Assembly (NCBI GenBank): GCA_004295885.1
Contig: SEDG01000033.1
Coordinates: 1 to 13,830 of the forward strand
Direction of reading: 5' to 3'
From: Pedobacter sp.
GTDB lineage: Bacteria; Bacteroidota; Bacteroidia; Sphingobacteriales; Sphingobacteriaceae
Length of the DNA stretch: 13,830 bases
How positions within the stretch are numbered: the stretch's first letter is position 1; each line of letters begins with the position of its first letter. A program made the translations under genes and the position numbers. The notes beneath the pieces were generated by a model, which ran no database searches, had not been told where the DNA came from, and saw only the letters and a program-made list of their open reading frames with translations. This document shows, piece after piece, positions 6,240 through 13,830 of the stretch.

Positions 6240-8018
6240 TTAATTCTTATTGATGGTATAAGTTCTATTAAATTCATCCAGTTGGATAGTATAATTTCCA
6301 GCTACAGTAATATTGATATTTGCACCACCTTCTGCAATAGCTCCGGCACTGCCTCCGTAATCGTTGTCCCAACTTCCTTTAGTGAAGATAAATTTAAATT
6401 CACCAACAGTCATATTTGTAGTAACGGCCCATTTACCATTCCCACTGTATGTCATTGCTGGTAATAAGGCATTCCCGGCAGAATTATCCCAACCACCTGC
6501 AGTTGCATTACCGACTAAGAATATGGTGCCATCTGTAACCTTATATTTTAAGTTTTTGATATCTGTTCCATCCCATAGGACACGTTTTAAACCTGTTACA
6601 CCAGGAACGGTAAAATTATTTTCTCCGGTTTCTAGCATTGTGCCATCTGTAGCACCTTTTCCATAATCTCTTTCCTGGTTAACTGGTCCACCACCATTTG
6701 GCCAATTAGCACCATCGATCATTTTCCATTCCTGACCAGTTGTTAGATTAACAAAGCCTAAGAATTTGTTAGTTGCAATAAGTGTTAAGCCTTGATTAGG
6801 AAAAACAGAAGGAGGAGTCCAACCAGCGGCAGTAGCTCCACCAACAGCCCCCATTCGTCCGGCTTGAACATAATATTTAAGATTTTTTTGGTCGAAAGTA
6901 ACGCGGTACACACCACTTGCGCCATAGTTTTCAATATTGTCTTCATTTTCTACAGCCGCATCTCCAGGGCTACCTTTTTTCATACCCCAATCAGCAGAAT
7001 TTAAACTGCCTCCTGGCCATTGTTGCTGGTTAAGGAATTTCAAACCTCCATTGCCTGCATTCAATTTGACATATATAAAGAATGTACCAGGATTTGAAGC
7101 ATCAGGAATCATTGGTAAAGCATTTTCTGCAGTCCAACTTGCTGGTGTATCACCACCTACTAAGAATATTTTAACTTCTCTGGTAATTACTAAATCATTC
7201 ACATAATCAGAAGTTTTTTTGAATGTCCCAGAAGTAGCCTCAACTGTCCATTGTAAAGCAACTGGCGTAGCTTCGTCAGTAAAACCAGCAGCTTTCATTT
7301 TATCGCTAATATCTTTGTAGCTAATTTGTGCCGCTGAGTCTAATCCTGCATTATCGGAAGTATAAGTAAATAATGGAGTAGAGAAATTTCCTCCCTTCGC
7401 CACAAATTTAATCTGATACTTAGTTAAATTAGTAGCAACACCAGCAAAAGATTTCTGCCATTTAAACTTCATGAAATCAGTTGTGGAATTTGGATTAATT
7501 ACAACTGCATTACTTGAAGAAACTGGGCCATACAATATAAAATTGCTTACTCCATCTCCCATACGTGTTATTGATATGTTAAGTGTTGAGCTATTAACAG
7601 TTACATCACCATTGGTTGCTTGAACAATCCAAATCAAATCAGATTTAACATTGTCAGCTATGCCTTTACCTTTTAAAAGGTCATCAAGTTGCTTTTGGGT
7701 TAATGTTAAGGTAGCGCTGGTTCCATTATTATCAGAAGGAATTTCTAATAAAGGTGTATTTATATTGCCAGTTTTTAATGCAAGCACAACCTTGTAAGTA
7801 GGGGCGGTACTGACACCTGGTTTAGCGGCAGTCCAACTAAAATTAATTTTTGAATTAGGTATTGCAGAGTTTAATACTAGTAGTGTATTATTTACTGGAG
7901 CAGAAATAGATAATGTGCCAAGTGCTTCGCCCTGAGAAACATTATCAAAATCTGTTTTTTTACAACCAAAAGCAATTGCCACAACTGCTATTAAGGTATA
8001 TAATATCTTATTTTTCAT
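6240..8018 (-). CDS. SusE/SusF-like outer-membrane glycan-binding lipoprotein
   Basis: The 592-residue product from ATG 8018 has a lipoprotein signal with Cys19 (IAFGC), followed by KK and an acidic stretch. Two SusE-type Ig-like domains follow (about 34-150 and 158-280; the first has NFSWTAAKPG, the second KFKWQKSFAG). After these come three related C-terminal modules of about 100 residues starting near 283, 388 and 497, marked by FLVGGDTPASW, GAVGGATAAGW and FLVGNATAGGW, like the starch-binding modules of SusE/SusF. It should sit on the cell surface and bind glycan for the SusC/SusD transporter. An ATG at 8054 would add 12 residues and overlap the upstream gene, but it spoils the signal peptide, so 8018 is preferred; this leaves a 7-nt gap. 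It is the last gene of the operon before a terminator. The substrate is not proven; alpha-glucan is a guess from family likeness. Confidence 0.85.
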   Translation of the reverse strand: MKNKILYTLIAVVAIAFGCKKTDFDNVSQGEALGTLSISAPVNNTLLVLNSAIPNSKINFSWTAAKPGVSTAPTYKVVLALKTGNINTPLLEIPSDNNGTSATLTLTQKQLDDLLKGKGIADNVKSDLIWIVQATNGDVTVNSSTLNISITRMGDGVSNFILYGPVSSSNAVVINPNSTTDFMKFKWQKSFAGVATNLTKYQIKFVAKGGNFSTPLFTYTSDNAGLDSAAQISYKDISDKMKAAGFTDEATPVALQWTVEATSGTFKKTSDYVNDLVITREVKIFLVGGDTPASWTAENALPMIPDASNPGTFFIYVKLNAGNGGLKFLNQQQWPGGSLNSADWGMKKGSPGDAAVENEDNIENYGASGVYRVTFDQKNLKYYVQAGRMGAVGGATAAGWTPPSVFPNQGLTLIATNKFLGFVNLTTGQEWKMIDGANWPNGGGPVNQERDYGKGATDGTMLETGENNFTVPGVTGLKRVLWDGTDIKNLKYKVTDGTIFLVGNATAGGWDNSAGNALLPAMTYSGNGKWAVTTNMTVGEFKFIFTKGSWDNDYGGSAGAIAEGGANINITVAGNYTIQLDEFNRTYTINKN

Positions 8019-8025
8019 GTTGAGC

Positions 8026-8808
8026 TTAATTAAAAATGGTATAAGTAACTTCATTTACTGGGCCAGACGTTGGTACATTAGCTCCATTGGCATCTTTTAC
8101 ACTTCCCGTAAATTGATAAGAGAACTTGCCCAACTTTGTTCCTGCTGGGATGGTAATTAATTTTTCTGGTATAAAAGAATATGAATATAACATTGCTGAT
8201 TCTTTAGTAGCAACTAAAGCAGTTCTAGTGGCAACAACCGTTGGAGTAGCTGCATCGTTATAAAAAGTTAAGGTAACTTTTACATCAAACATTCTTTGCA
8301 AGTTTTGATCTGTAGCTAAATCCTGATGAAAATAGACAGTAGTCATATCTGTATAATCCATTTTCGCAGGAAATACGCGGAATTGAGAAGCCGTAAATAC
8401 CAAGGGATCAAACTTAAAAGGTTTAAAATCTATGGTTTGTTTAGTGCCATCCTTACTTTTTCCTAAAAAGCCGAAGTTAATTAATTCAGCAGGACTTTGT
8501 CCGAATAGCGTAGTGCCAGTAAATTTGAATGTGAATATATTTCCTGAAACCCTTGTCATTTTTGCAGATTCCGAAGAACTACCCCATTGGCCATTGGTTA
8601 AAGCATCTTTACCGCCTCCAACACCATCGTTAGAGAACATCCATAGATATACGTCTGTTTGTCCAGCCATAGGTGTTCCAGTTACATCTAGAGTCATGAT
8701 AACCTCATCCTCAGCTGTAAAAGTTTTTGGGTTAAAAGTTGGTTGATTTTGACCAAACACAAATGCCACACTAAAGCTTAATATGATGGATAATATTAAT
8801 TTTTTCAT
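8026..8808 (-). CDS. Exported protein of a Sus-like operon (DUF4961-like)
   Basis: This 260-residue protein has a signal peptide (about 1-20, ending FGQ) without a lipobox Cys, so it is probably periplasmic or secreted. The mature part is rich in beta-strand-like segments, with two similar halves: an N-terminal one with VYLWMFSNDGVGGG (about 53-66) and a second one around TTVYFHQDLATDQN (about 157-170), each resembling a carbohydrate-module-like strand pattern. It resembles proteins annotated as DUF4961 that occur in Bacteroidota sugar-uptake loci; I recall this family only from memory. It lies 18 nt after the small lipoprotein gene and 7 nt before the SusE/F-like gene, so it is part of the operon. 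A binding role for the glycan or a partner lipoprotein is likely, but no catalytic motif is visible. Confidence 0.6.
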   Translation of the reverse strand: MKKLILSIILSFSVAFVFGQNQPTFNPKTFTAEDEVIMTLDVTGTPMAGQTDVYLWMFSNDGVGGGKDALTNGQWGSSSESAKMTRVSGNIFTFKFTGTTLFGQSPAELINFGFLGKSKDGTKQTIDFKPFKFDPLVFTASQFRVFPAKMDYTDMTTVYFHQDLATDQNLQRMFDVKVTLTFYNDAATPTVVATRTALVATKESAMLYSYSFIPEKLITIPAGTKLGKFSYQFTGSVKDANGANVPTSGPVNEVTYTIFN

Positions 8809-8826
8809 AATTTTTTTAGTTATCGA

Positions 8827-9324
8827 TTACTTTTTAGTGAATTGATAGGTATAACTAACGATAGCTTTACCGTTAGATTTTTTAACTTTTTTGAGGTAAA
8901 ATTTGCCAGTTTTTAATTCGGCATAAGAACCCAAAGTCAATTCCGAAATAGCTGTTCCATTTTTTATGCTAATTACGGTCGGTGCCTTAGCATTATCTAC
9001 CGACCAGGTTCCTGTATTAAAATCAGAGATTTTCGGAGCATTACCAGGAGTAATCGTAAATGTTGTAGGCGTACCACTTGCGTCACCCTGTAAAGCAATT
9101 ACTAATTCTTTATAAGGATAAACATTGGTGATGTCTAGCTCCTTGTAAGGAAAACCTTTTGTAGCCGCATCTTCATCTTTTTGAGTTACCTTGGATAACG
9201 TCCAAGTACCTTGTAATTCTTTTAGAATGTTCTCTTCGGCACCGATTGGACCAAATTCTTCGGGCTTGCATCCCCAAAATGACAGGAAGCATAGCGCTAA
9301 TAGGATATATTTAACTTTTTTCAT
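8827..9324 (-). CDS. Small lipoprotein of a Sus-like operon (DUF5004/lipocalin-like)
   Basis: This 165-residue protein has a lipoprotein signal peptide with Cys19 (SFWGC), followed by KPEE. The mature part starts with LKELQGTWTLSKV (about 34-46), a pattern seen in lipocalin-like and DUF5004 proteins, and alternates short beta strands to the C-terminus with a basic KKVKKSNGK turn. It probably forms a small beta-barrel at the outer membrane. It lies 14 nt after susD and 18 nt before the next gene, so it is co-transcribed. It takes the place where a SusE gene often follows SusD; the true SusE/F-like protein is two genes further on. Its function is unknown; ligand binding next to SusD is an inference. 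Confidence 0.6.
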   Translation of the reverse strand: MKKVKYILLALCFLSFWGCKPEEFGPIGAEENILKELQGTWTLSKVTQKDEDAATKGFPYKELDITNVYPYKELVIALQGDASGTPTTFTITPGNAPKISDFNTGTWSVDNAKAPTVISIKNGTAISELTLGSYAELKTGKFYLKKVKKSNGKAIVSYTYQFTKK

Positions 9325-9338
9325 TTTAATATTTTTAA

Positions 9339-10712
9339 TTAGTTACAACCACCTTCTATATTTCTCTGGAAACTAGTATTACTTGCCATTTCTCCTTGTG
9401 GAAATTGCAAGATTAAACCAGGACAATTCCAAACTGCGCCTCGTTTGTCGATGTTTTCGCCTTTGGCACCAATTCTCTTGATTTCAGAAAGCCTATTTCC
9501 TTCACCGGCTAATTCGATGCTACGCTCAAAACGAGCATTACTTTTAATCAAACTTGCAGAAGAGGCTAAAGGAATAGTTTTTGTGCCCGCATAAGCCCTG
9601 TTTAAAATATCATTGATATCTTGAGCGCCAACTGTTAAGTTTGTTCCTGTTTCAGCGGCAGATTCTGCTCTAATCAATTTCATTTCAGTTAAATATAAAA
9701 CTGGCACCTCAATATGATCAGCATTATATTTTTTAATAGCAATAATTCCTGGATATTTAACAGTTTCAAATAAGGCTTTTCTAGTATCATTTGCTGTATT
9801 GACACTGGCATAAAAATCTGTGGTAAACCGTAGCGTTGGTGCATTATTATCAGATCTGAATTGACCTTTTAATTCACTACCTGGATCGTAACCATTCTGA
9901 GTGTAAATTATTCTGAAAATACTCTCTTTTGAGCCTGTCGTTGCAAATCTTGATGCATAAGTGTCTAAAACAAACTTATTGCTTGTAATTACTTGGTTCG
10001 AATATAGATACGCATTTGCAAAATCGTTCATCTGAAAATAAACTTTTGCTAATAGTGCTTTTGCTGCCCATTTAGTTGCATAACCGCCATTATCGTCAGG
10101 AAGTTTTACTTCTGCAACTTTTAAATCAGCAATAATTTGGTCATAAACTTGTTTAACAGTTGCACGCACACCTGCATCAATTGCCGTACTTGTTCTAATA
10201 GGAACGCCTAAATGGGAGTTGTCTGCTGTAAATCCATAAGGTTGAGCAAATAATTGAACAACTTGAAAATGGGTTAGGGCTCTAATAAATTTTGCCTGCC
10301 CTTCAAGGTTGTCCTTAACACTAACAGCTTTGTCCAAATTTTCAAGAACTGTATTTGCTCTAAAAATAGTTTGATACATATCTGTATACATTCCATTTTT
10401 ATAATCTCCAAATACCGAAGTTTTGCGACCAAAGATCTCGCCGAAATCGCCATTAAGTAATGAACCGTTTAATTGATCTGCAAGTAATTCGTTTATTGCT
10501 TGGATTTTACCACCAAACATATTACCGCCACCAACTATTTGATAGGCTGAATTCATTACAGATTTTAAACCTGTTTCATCAGCAATAGCTACATCTTTAG
10601 GAAGAGATTCAATAGGAGGGGTCTCCAAGAATTTCTTACATCCAGTACTTGCAACTGTTATAACAGAAAGTACTATGAATGATTTTAAAATATTTTTATA
10701 ATTGATTTTCAT
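9339..10712 (-). CDS. susD: SusD/RagB-type glycan-binding lipoprotein
   Basis: This outer-membrane lipoprotein acts as the lid of the SusC transporter and captures glycan at the cell surface. It has a signal peptide with Cys25 (ASTGC) followed by KKFLETPP, the normal SusD start. The N-terminal TPR-containing SusD region spans about 27-210, with FRANTVLENLD and FIRALTHFQVVQLFAQPYG as family landmarks. The C-terminal RagB/SusD part runs to residue 457, with LTEMKLIRAESAAETG and NARFERSIELAGEGNRL as landmarks. It lies 22 nt after the SusC gene and is translated in the same operon. The length is slightly short for the family but complete. The symbol refers to the family; the substrate is not known. 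Confidence 0.93.
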   Translation of the reverse strand: MKINYKNILKSFIVLSVITVASTGCKKFLETPPIESLPKDVAIADETGLKSVMNSAYQIVGGGNMFGGKIQAINELLADQLNGSLLNGDFGEIFGRKTSVFGDYKNGMYTDMYQTIFRANTVLENLDKAVSVKDNLEGQAKFIRALTHFQVVQLFAQPYGFTADNSHLGVPIRTSTAIDAGVRATVKQVYDQIIADLKVAEVKLPDDNGGYATKWAAKALLAKVYFQMNDFANAYLYSNQVITSNKFVLDTYASRFATTGSKESIFRIIYTQNGYDPGSELKGQFRSDNNAPTLRFTTDFYASVNTANDTRKALFETVKYPGIIAIKKYNADHIEVPVLYLTEMKLIRAESAAETGTNLTVGAQDINDILNRAYAGTKTIPLASSASLIKSNARFERSIELAGEGNRLSEIKRIGAKGENIDKRGAVWNCPGLILQFPQGEMASNTSFQRNIEGGCN

Positions 10713-10734
10713 TTCTTTATCTATTAATATCTAT

Positions 10735-13700
10735 CTAAAATGAAGTTGATAATCCAAACGTCAACGATTTTTGTTGAGGAGTAGTTAAGTAAGTTACATT
10801 TGGACTCATGTTTCTATCTTGAGGATTTTCGAAATCCCTAGCAATTTCTGGATCACCGCCTGGATATTTACTGAAAGTTAACAAGTTCATACCAGTAGCA
10901 AATACTTTTAAACTTTGTAATCTTAGCTTTTTGGTGAATGTAGCAGGTACATTATAAGATAGAGTTACCTCTCTTAAGCGTATAAATGTTGCATCGTACA
11001 AAAACATGGTTGAGTTGTATTGCCATTCACTTGATAAACCAGCATAAGTTGCTGGGTTTAGGGTTAATCGAGGGAAATCAGCTATATCACCTGGTTTTCT
11101 CCAGCGATTAGCAATGTCAGTTCTAATATTCCAATCTGTCACTACCCCTAACTGGCGTTTAGCAGATGCATCATAAAGATTTCCGCCAATTGCAAAAGTG
11201 AATAATGTATTTAATTCAAAACCTTTATAAGTAAAAGTGTTAGTTAAACCACCAACATAATCTGGCAAGATTTTTCCAACAGGAACACGGTTGTCTAACG
11301 AAAAGGTTTTAGTTTCAAAACCATTTTTATCTAGCCAAATTGGTAAGCCATCAGCAGGGTCAACACCATGATACCTAACTAAATAATTAGTCCCAATAGG
11401 ATAACCTACTGCAATACGAGTATCGTTAGTACCGCCACCAACAGCATCAGGCGTTAAACTACCTAAGCTTAAAACCTCATTATAATTTTTAGATGCATTT
11501 AAACGCGTAACCCATTTAAAATTATCTGTTTGAATGTTTATCGTATTTAAGCTCAGTTCATATCCTTCATTTAAAATTTCTCCAACATTTAAATAACCAG
11601 TAGCAAAGCCTGTAGAAGGAGAAATCCCACCATTAATTAAAGCGCCGTTAGTGTTTTTCTTATAATAAGAGAATTCGCCACTGATGCGTCCTTTAAATAA
11701 ACCGAAATCTAATCCCAAATCAAGATTTCTTCCTTCTTCCCATCTTAAAGCAGGATTGGCAACATTAGTTGGGAATAAAACAGGCTGACCATTATAGCTA
11801 CCAGAAAACTGGAAGTTTTGATAATACTGAGCAGAAGGGAAACTTGAACTGCCAACTAATCCATAACTAGCTCTTAGCTTTAAGTTGCTAATTACTTTGC
11901 TGTCTTTTAAAAAGTTTTCTTGACTGATATACCATGAAGCAGATGCAGCTGGGAAATAGCCATACTTATTTTCTGGGCCAAATTTAGATGAACCATCTCT
12001 ACGAGCTAGTACTTCTAAATAATATTTATTATCGTATGAATAATTAATACGTGCAAATAAAGAAGCGAATGTGTCTCTTTGAAAACCATTGTAGTAAAGC
12101 AGGCTGTTAGTTGATGCTAAGCCTTGCATTGCTAGATATAAGTTGGTTTTGTTTTCCGAAAATGGCTCTGTAATAGTAGCACCAGTAGCAGAGATCCCAT
12201 TTGGATAGGTGTTTTTATAAGAGAATTGAGATTCTGCCCCAACTAAAAACTTCAGTTTACTTTTGGCATCTAATTGCCAATCATACGTTACCGTACCTGA
12301 AAAATTACGATTAAATATTTTAGTAGGATATAGTGTAGCACTACCATTAGTGGTACCTGCTAATGCAGCTGGCGTATAAATATTGTCTTGAACATCCAGG
12401 TTATCCATATTAGCAATACCTTTAATACTTAAGTTTTTAATAGGGATTAATTCCATTGTAATTCCTGCCAATAAGCGTTCATTCCTAGTTTTCCAGTCTA
12501 ATAATCCTAAATTTCTTGAAGGGTTAGCTCCACCACTAAAGAAAGTGCCATCTGCATTTCTTACAGGATAGATAGGTAAAGCTGTAGACATTGCGTCCCC
12601 AAGACCGCCACCCCAAGCTGCATTTACGCGTTGGTTGATGCCTTTATCATAACCTATATTAATACTTGTTGAGAAATAAGAAGTAGGTTTAATATCAAAG
12701 TTTGTTCTAAAGCCATAACGCTCGTAAGAGTTACCAACCAAGAAACTTTCGTTATCGCTGTAATTAGCAGATATGTAAGATTTAATTTTATCAGTTCCTT
12801 GACTAAATGAAACAGCTTGATCGTTTGATTTACCTGTTTGCGTTAATATACCCCACCAATCTGTGTTGTTCTGTTGAGCCTGGTCCCAAGTTAGGCCTCC
12901 TGGCAGAGATGCTAAACCAGTATTGCCATCATTATTCCAAGCTTCTTGGCGCAACTGCAACCATTCAGCACCGGTAACGAATTCAGGTTTATTTGCATAA
13001 GTACTTAATCCATACTTAGATGATAATGAAATTCTTGGTTTTCCAGTTTTACCTCTTTTAGTAGTAATTAAAATTACACCATTCGCGCCACGAGAACCGT
13101 AAATGCCAGCTGCACCGGCATCTTTTAAAATCTCTACAGATTCAATATCATTAGGATTAATAGTAGCCAATGGATTTTGATTCATTGCACCACGGTTTCC
13201 AGTAATAAATGGATCTGAAGTTACAGGGATACCGTCAACTACATATAATGGATCACCGCCAGCACTTATAGAACCAATACCTCTAATTCTAATTACTGAA
13301 CCGCTACCAGCTAAGCCACTACCTTGAGTAACTTGTACACCTGGAGCCTGTCCTTGTAAGCTTGCTTCAAAACTGGGTGTTGGTAATGATGTTAGTTTAT
13401 CACCACTTACTTTGGAAATTGCACCGGTTACTTCACGTTTGGTTTGTGTACCATAACCCACAACGATAACTTCATTAAGGTTTTGAGATTCTGGTTTTAG
13501 ATCGAAATTCGCTACCACATTTCCAGCACCTACTGTAACTGCTAATTTGGTAGGAGCGTAGCCGATATACTTTGCTGTTAAAGTATAAGTTCCGCTTGCT
13601 AAGCCAGTGATTTTGAAGTTTCCACTGTTGTCAGTAATTGTTAACTTTTGTGTTCCGTCTACCTGAACTGAAGCGCCAGGAACAGGAAGTTTTGATTCGT

Positions 13701-13803
13701 CAACAATTTGGCCAGAAATGCTTCCGGTTTGCGCATAAGTTGTCAATGTGCAGAGTGCAAAAATCATCAACATACAAAGCTTAATTGGGTAAAATACTTT
13801 CAT
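10735..13803 (-). CDS. susC: SusC/RagA-type TonB-dependent outer-membrane transporter
   Basis: This 22-stranded TonB-dependent porin imports oligosaccharides together with SusD. It has a signal peptide (about 1-24, ending TYA before Gln25). A carboxypeptidase-regulatory-like domain (about 27-105, GQIVDESKLPVPGASV) follows, then the SusC-specific NEVIVVGYGTQ segment (110-120). The plug domain runs to about 250 (DPLYVVDGIPV near 183, GAAGIYGSRGANGV near 230), and the beta-barrel ends in FGLSTSF with the terminal Phe used in outer-membrane assembly. At 1022 residues it is complete. It is the first gene of the operon; only 27 bp upstream are in the window, so the promoter is not visible. No N-terminal anti-sigma-interacting (STN) extension is present, so control by a sigma/anti-sigma pair is unlikely. 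Confidence 0.95.
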   Translation of the reverse strand: MKVFYPIKLCMLMIFALCTLTTYAQTGSISGQIVDESKLPVPGASVQVDGTQKLTITDNSGNFKITGLASGTYTLTAKYIGYAPTKLAVTVGAGNVVANFDLKPESQNLNEVIVVGYGTQTKREVTGAISKVSGDKLTSLPTPSFEASLQGQAPGVQVTQGSGLAGSGSVIRIRGIGSISAGGDPLYVVDGIPVTSDPFITGNRGAMNQNPLATINPNDIESVEILKDAGAAGIYGSRGANGVILITTKRGKTGKPRISLSSKYGLSTYANKPEFVTGAEWLQLRQEAWNNDGNTGLASLPGGLTWDQAQQNNTDWWGILTQTGKSNDQAVSFSQGTDKIKSYISANYSDNESFLVGNSYERYGFRTNFDIKPTSYFSTSINIGYDKGINQRVNAAWGGGLGDAMSTALPIYPVRNADGTFFSGGANPSRNLGLLDWKTRNERLLAGITMELIPIKNLSIKGIANMDNLDVQDNIYTPAALAGTTNGSATLYPTKIFNRNFSGTVTYDWQLDAKSKLKFLVGAESQFSYKNTYPNGISATGATITEPFSENKTNLYLAMQGLASTNSLLYYNGFQRDTFASLFARINYSYDNKYYLEVLARRDGSSKFGPENKYGYFPAASASWYISQENFLKDSKVISNLKLRASYGLVGSSSFPSAQYYQNFQFSGSYNGQPVLFPTNVANPALRWEEGRNLDLGLDFGLFKGRISGEFSYYKKNTNGALINGGISPSTGFATGYLNVGEILNEGYELSLNTINIQTDNFKWVTRLNASKNYNEVLSLGSLTPDAVGGGTNDTRIAVGYPIGTNYLVRYHGVDPADGLPIWLDKNGFETKTFSLDNRVPVGKILPDYVGGLTNTFTYKGFELNTLFTFAIGGNLYDASAKRQLGVVTDWNIRTDIANRWRKPGDIADFPRLTLNPATYAGLSSEWQYNSTMFLYDATFIRLREVTLSYNVPATFTKKLRLQSLKVFATGMNLLTFSKYPGGDPEIARDFENPQDRNMSPNVTYLTTPQQKSLTFGLSTSF

Positions 13804-13830
13804 AGAAAAAGCCCGTTTTAAAGGTGAAAT

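Noticed and set aside
8019..8054. Longer start (ATG 8054) for the SusE/F-like gene
   Set aside because: It overlaps the upstream gene and puts 12 extra residues before a normal lipoprotein signal peptide.
6240..13803. Control of the Sus-like operon by the same palindrome
   Set aside because: No copy is found inside or between these genes, and the susC promoter is outside the window, so the link cannot be supported here.
1..13830. tRNA, rRNA, CRISPR array or insertion sequence
   Set aside because: Neither strand shows cloverleaf-like sequence, regularly spaced repeats, or a transposase gene with terminal repeats.

Overview
The window looks like a chromosome segment of a Bacteroidota species, most likely Sphingobacteriaceae (Pedobacter-like). 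The reasons are the AT-rich DNA, the SusC/SusD pair, a type IX secretion (T9SS) sorting domain, lipoprotein signal peptides of the Bacteroidota kind, core promoters close to TAnnTTTG, and little sign of Shine-Dalgarno sequences. The genus is inferred from overall resemblance, not tested.

Left part (1-6182): a sugar-phosphate and glycolysis neighbourhood. A tight minus-strand operon reads pfkA (ATP-dependent 6-phosphofructokinase), a BadF/BadG-type sugar-kinase homologue, and gap (glyceraldehyde-3-phosphate dehydrogenase), and ends at a clear hairpin terminator. Divergent from pfkA is a regulator made of a NUDIX-like domain plus a C-terminal winged helix (NrtR/AraR-like), with a degenerate NUDIX box. 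Next come a very small T9SS-sorted secreted protein (+ strand) and a second BadF/BadG-type kinase (- strand) with intact ATP-site motifs and its own terminator.

The most interesting signal is a 19-bp palindrome, core GTGTA-N5-TACAC, found four times in intergenic DNA: at 134-152 (facing an unseen gene to the left), 3451-3469 (between pfkA and the regulator), 4355-4373 (on the promoter of the T9SS mini-protein) and 6099-6117 (upstream of the second kinase). Its placement suggests a small local regulon run by the NUDIX-type regulator, linking central glycolysis, two paralogous kinases and a secreted protein. One kinase has lost the usual phosphate-binding aspartate motif and could be a sensor or an altered enzyme.

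Right part (6183-13830): a minus-strand polysaccharide-utilisation operon. The order of transcription is susC (TonB-dependent porin), susD (glycan-binding lipoprotein), a small lipoprotein, a small exported protein, and a long SusE/SusF-like lipoprotein with two SusE-type domains and three related C-terminal modules, followed by a terminator. No glycoside hydrolase, and no regulator or promoter for this operon, is visible; they would lie beyond the right edge. The SusE/SusF resemblance points weakly to an alpha-glucan substrate. Imported sugars would be phosphorylated and enter glycolysis through the kinase/pfkA/gap genes, but no shared operator connects the two halves within the window.
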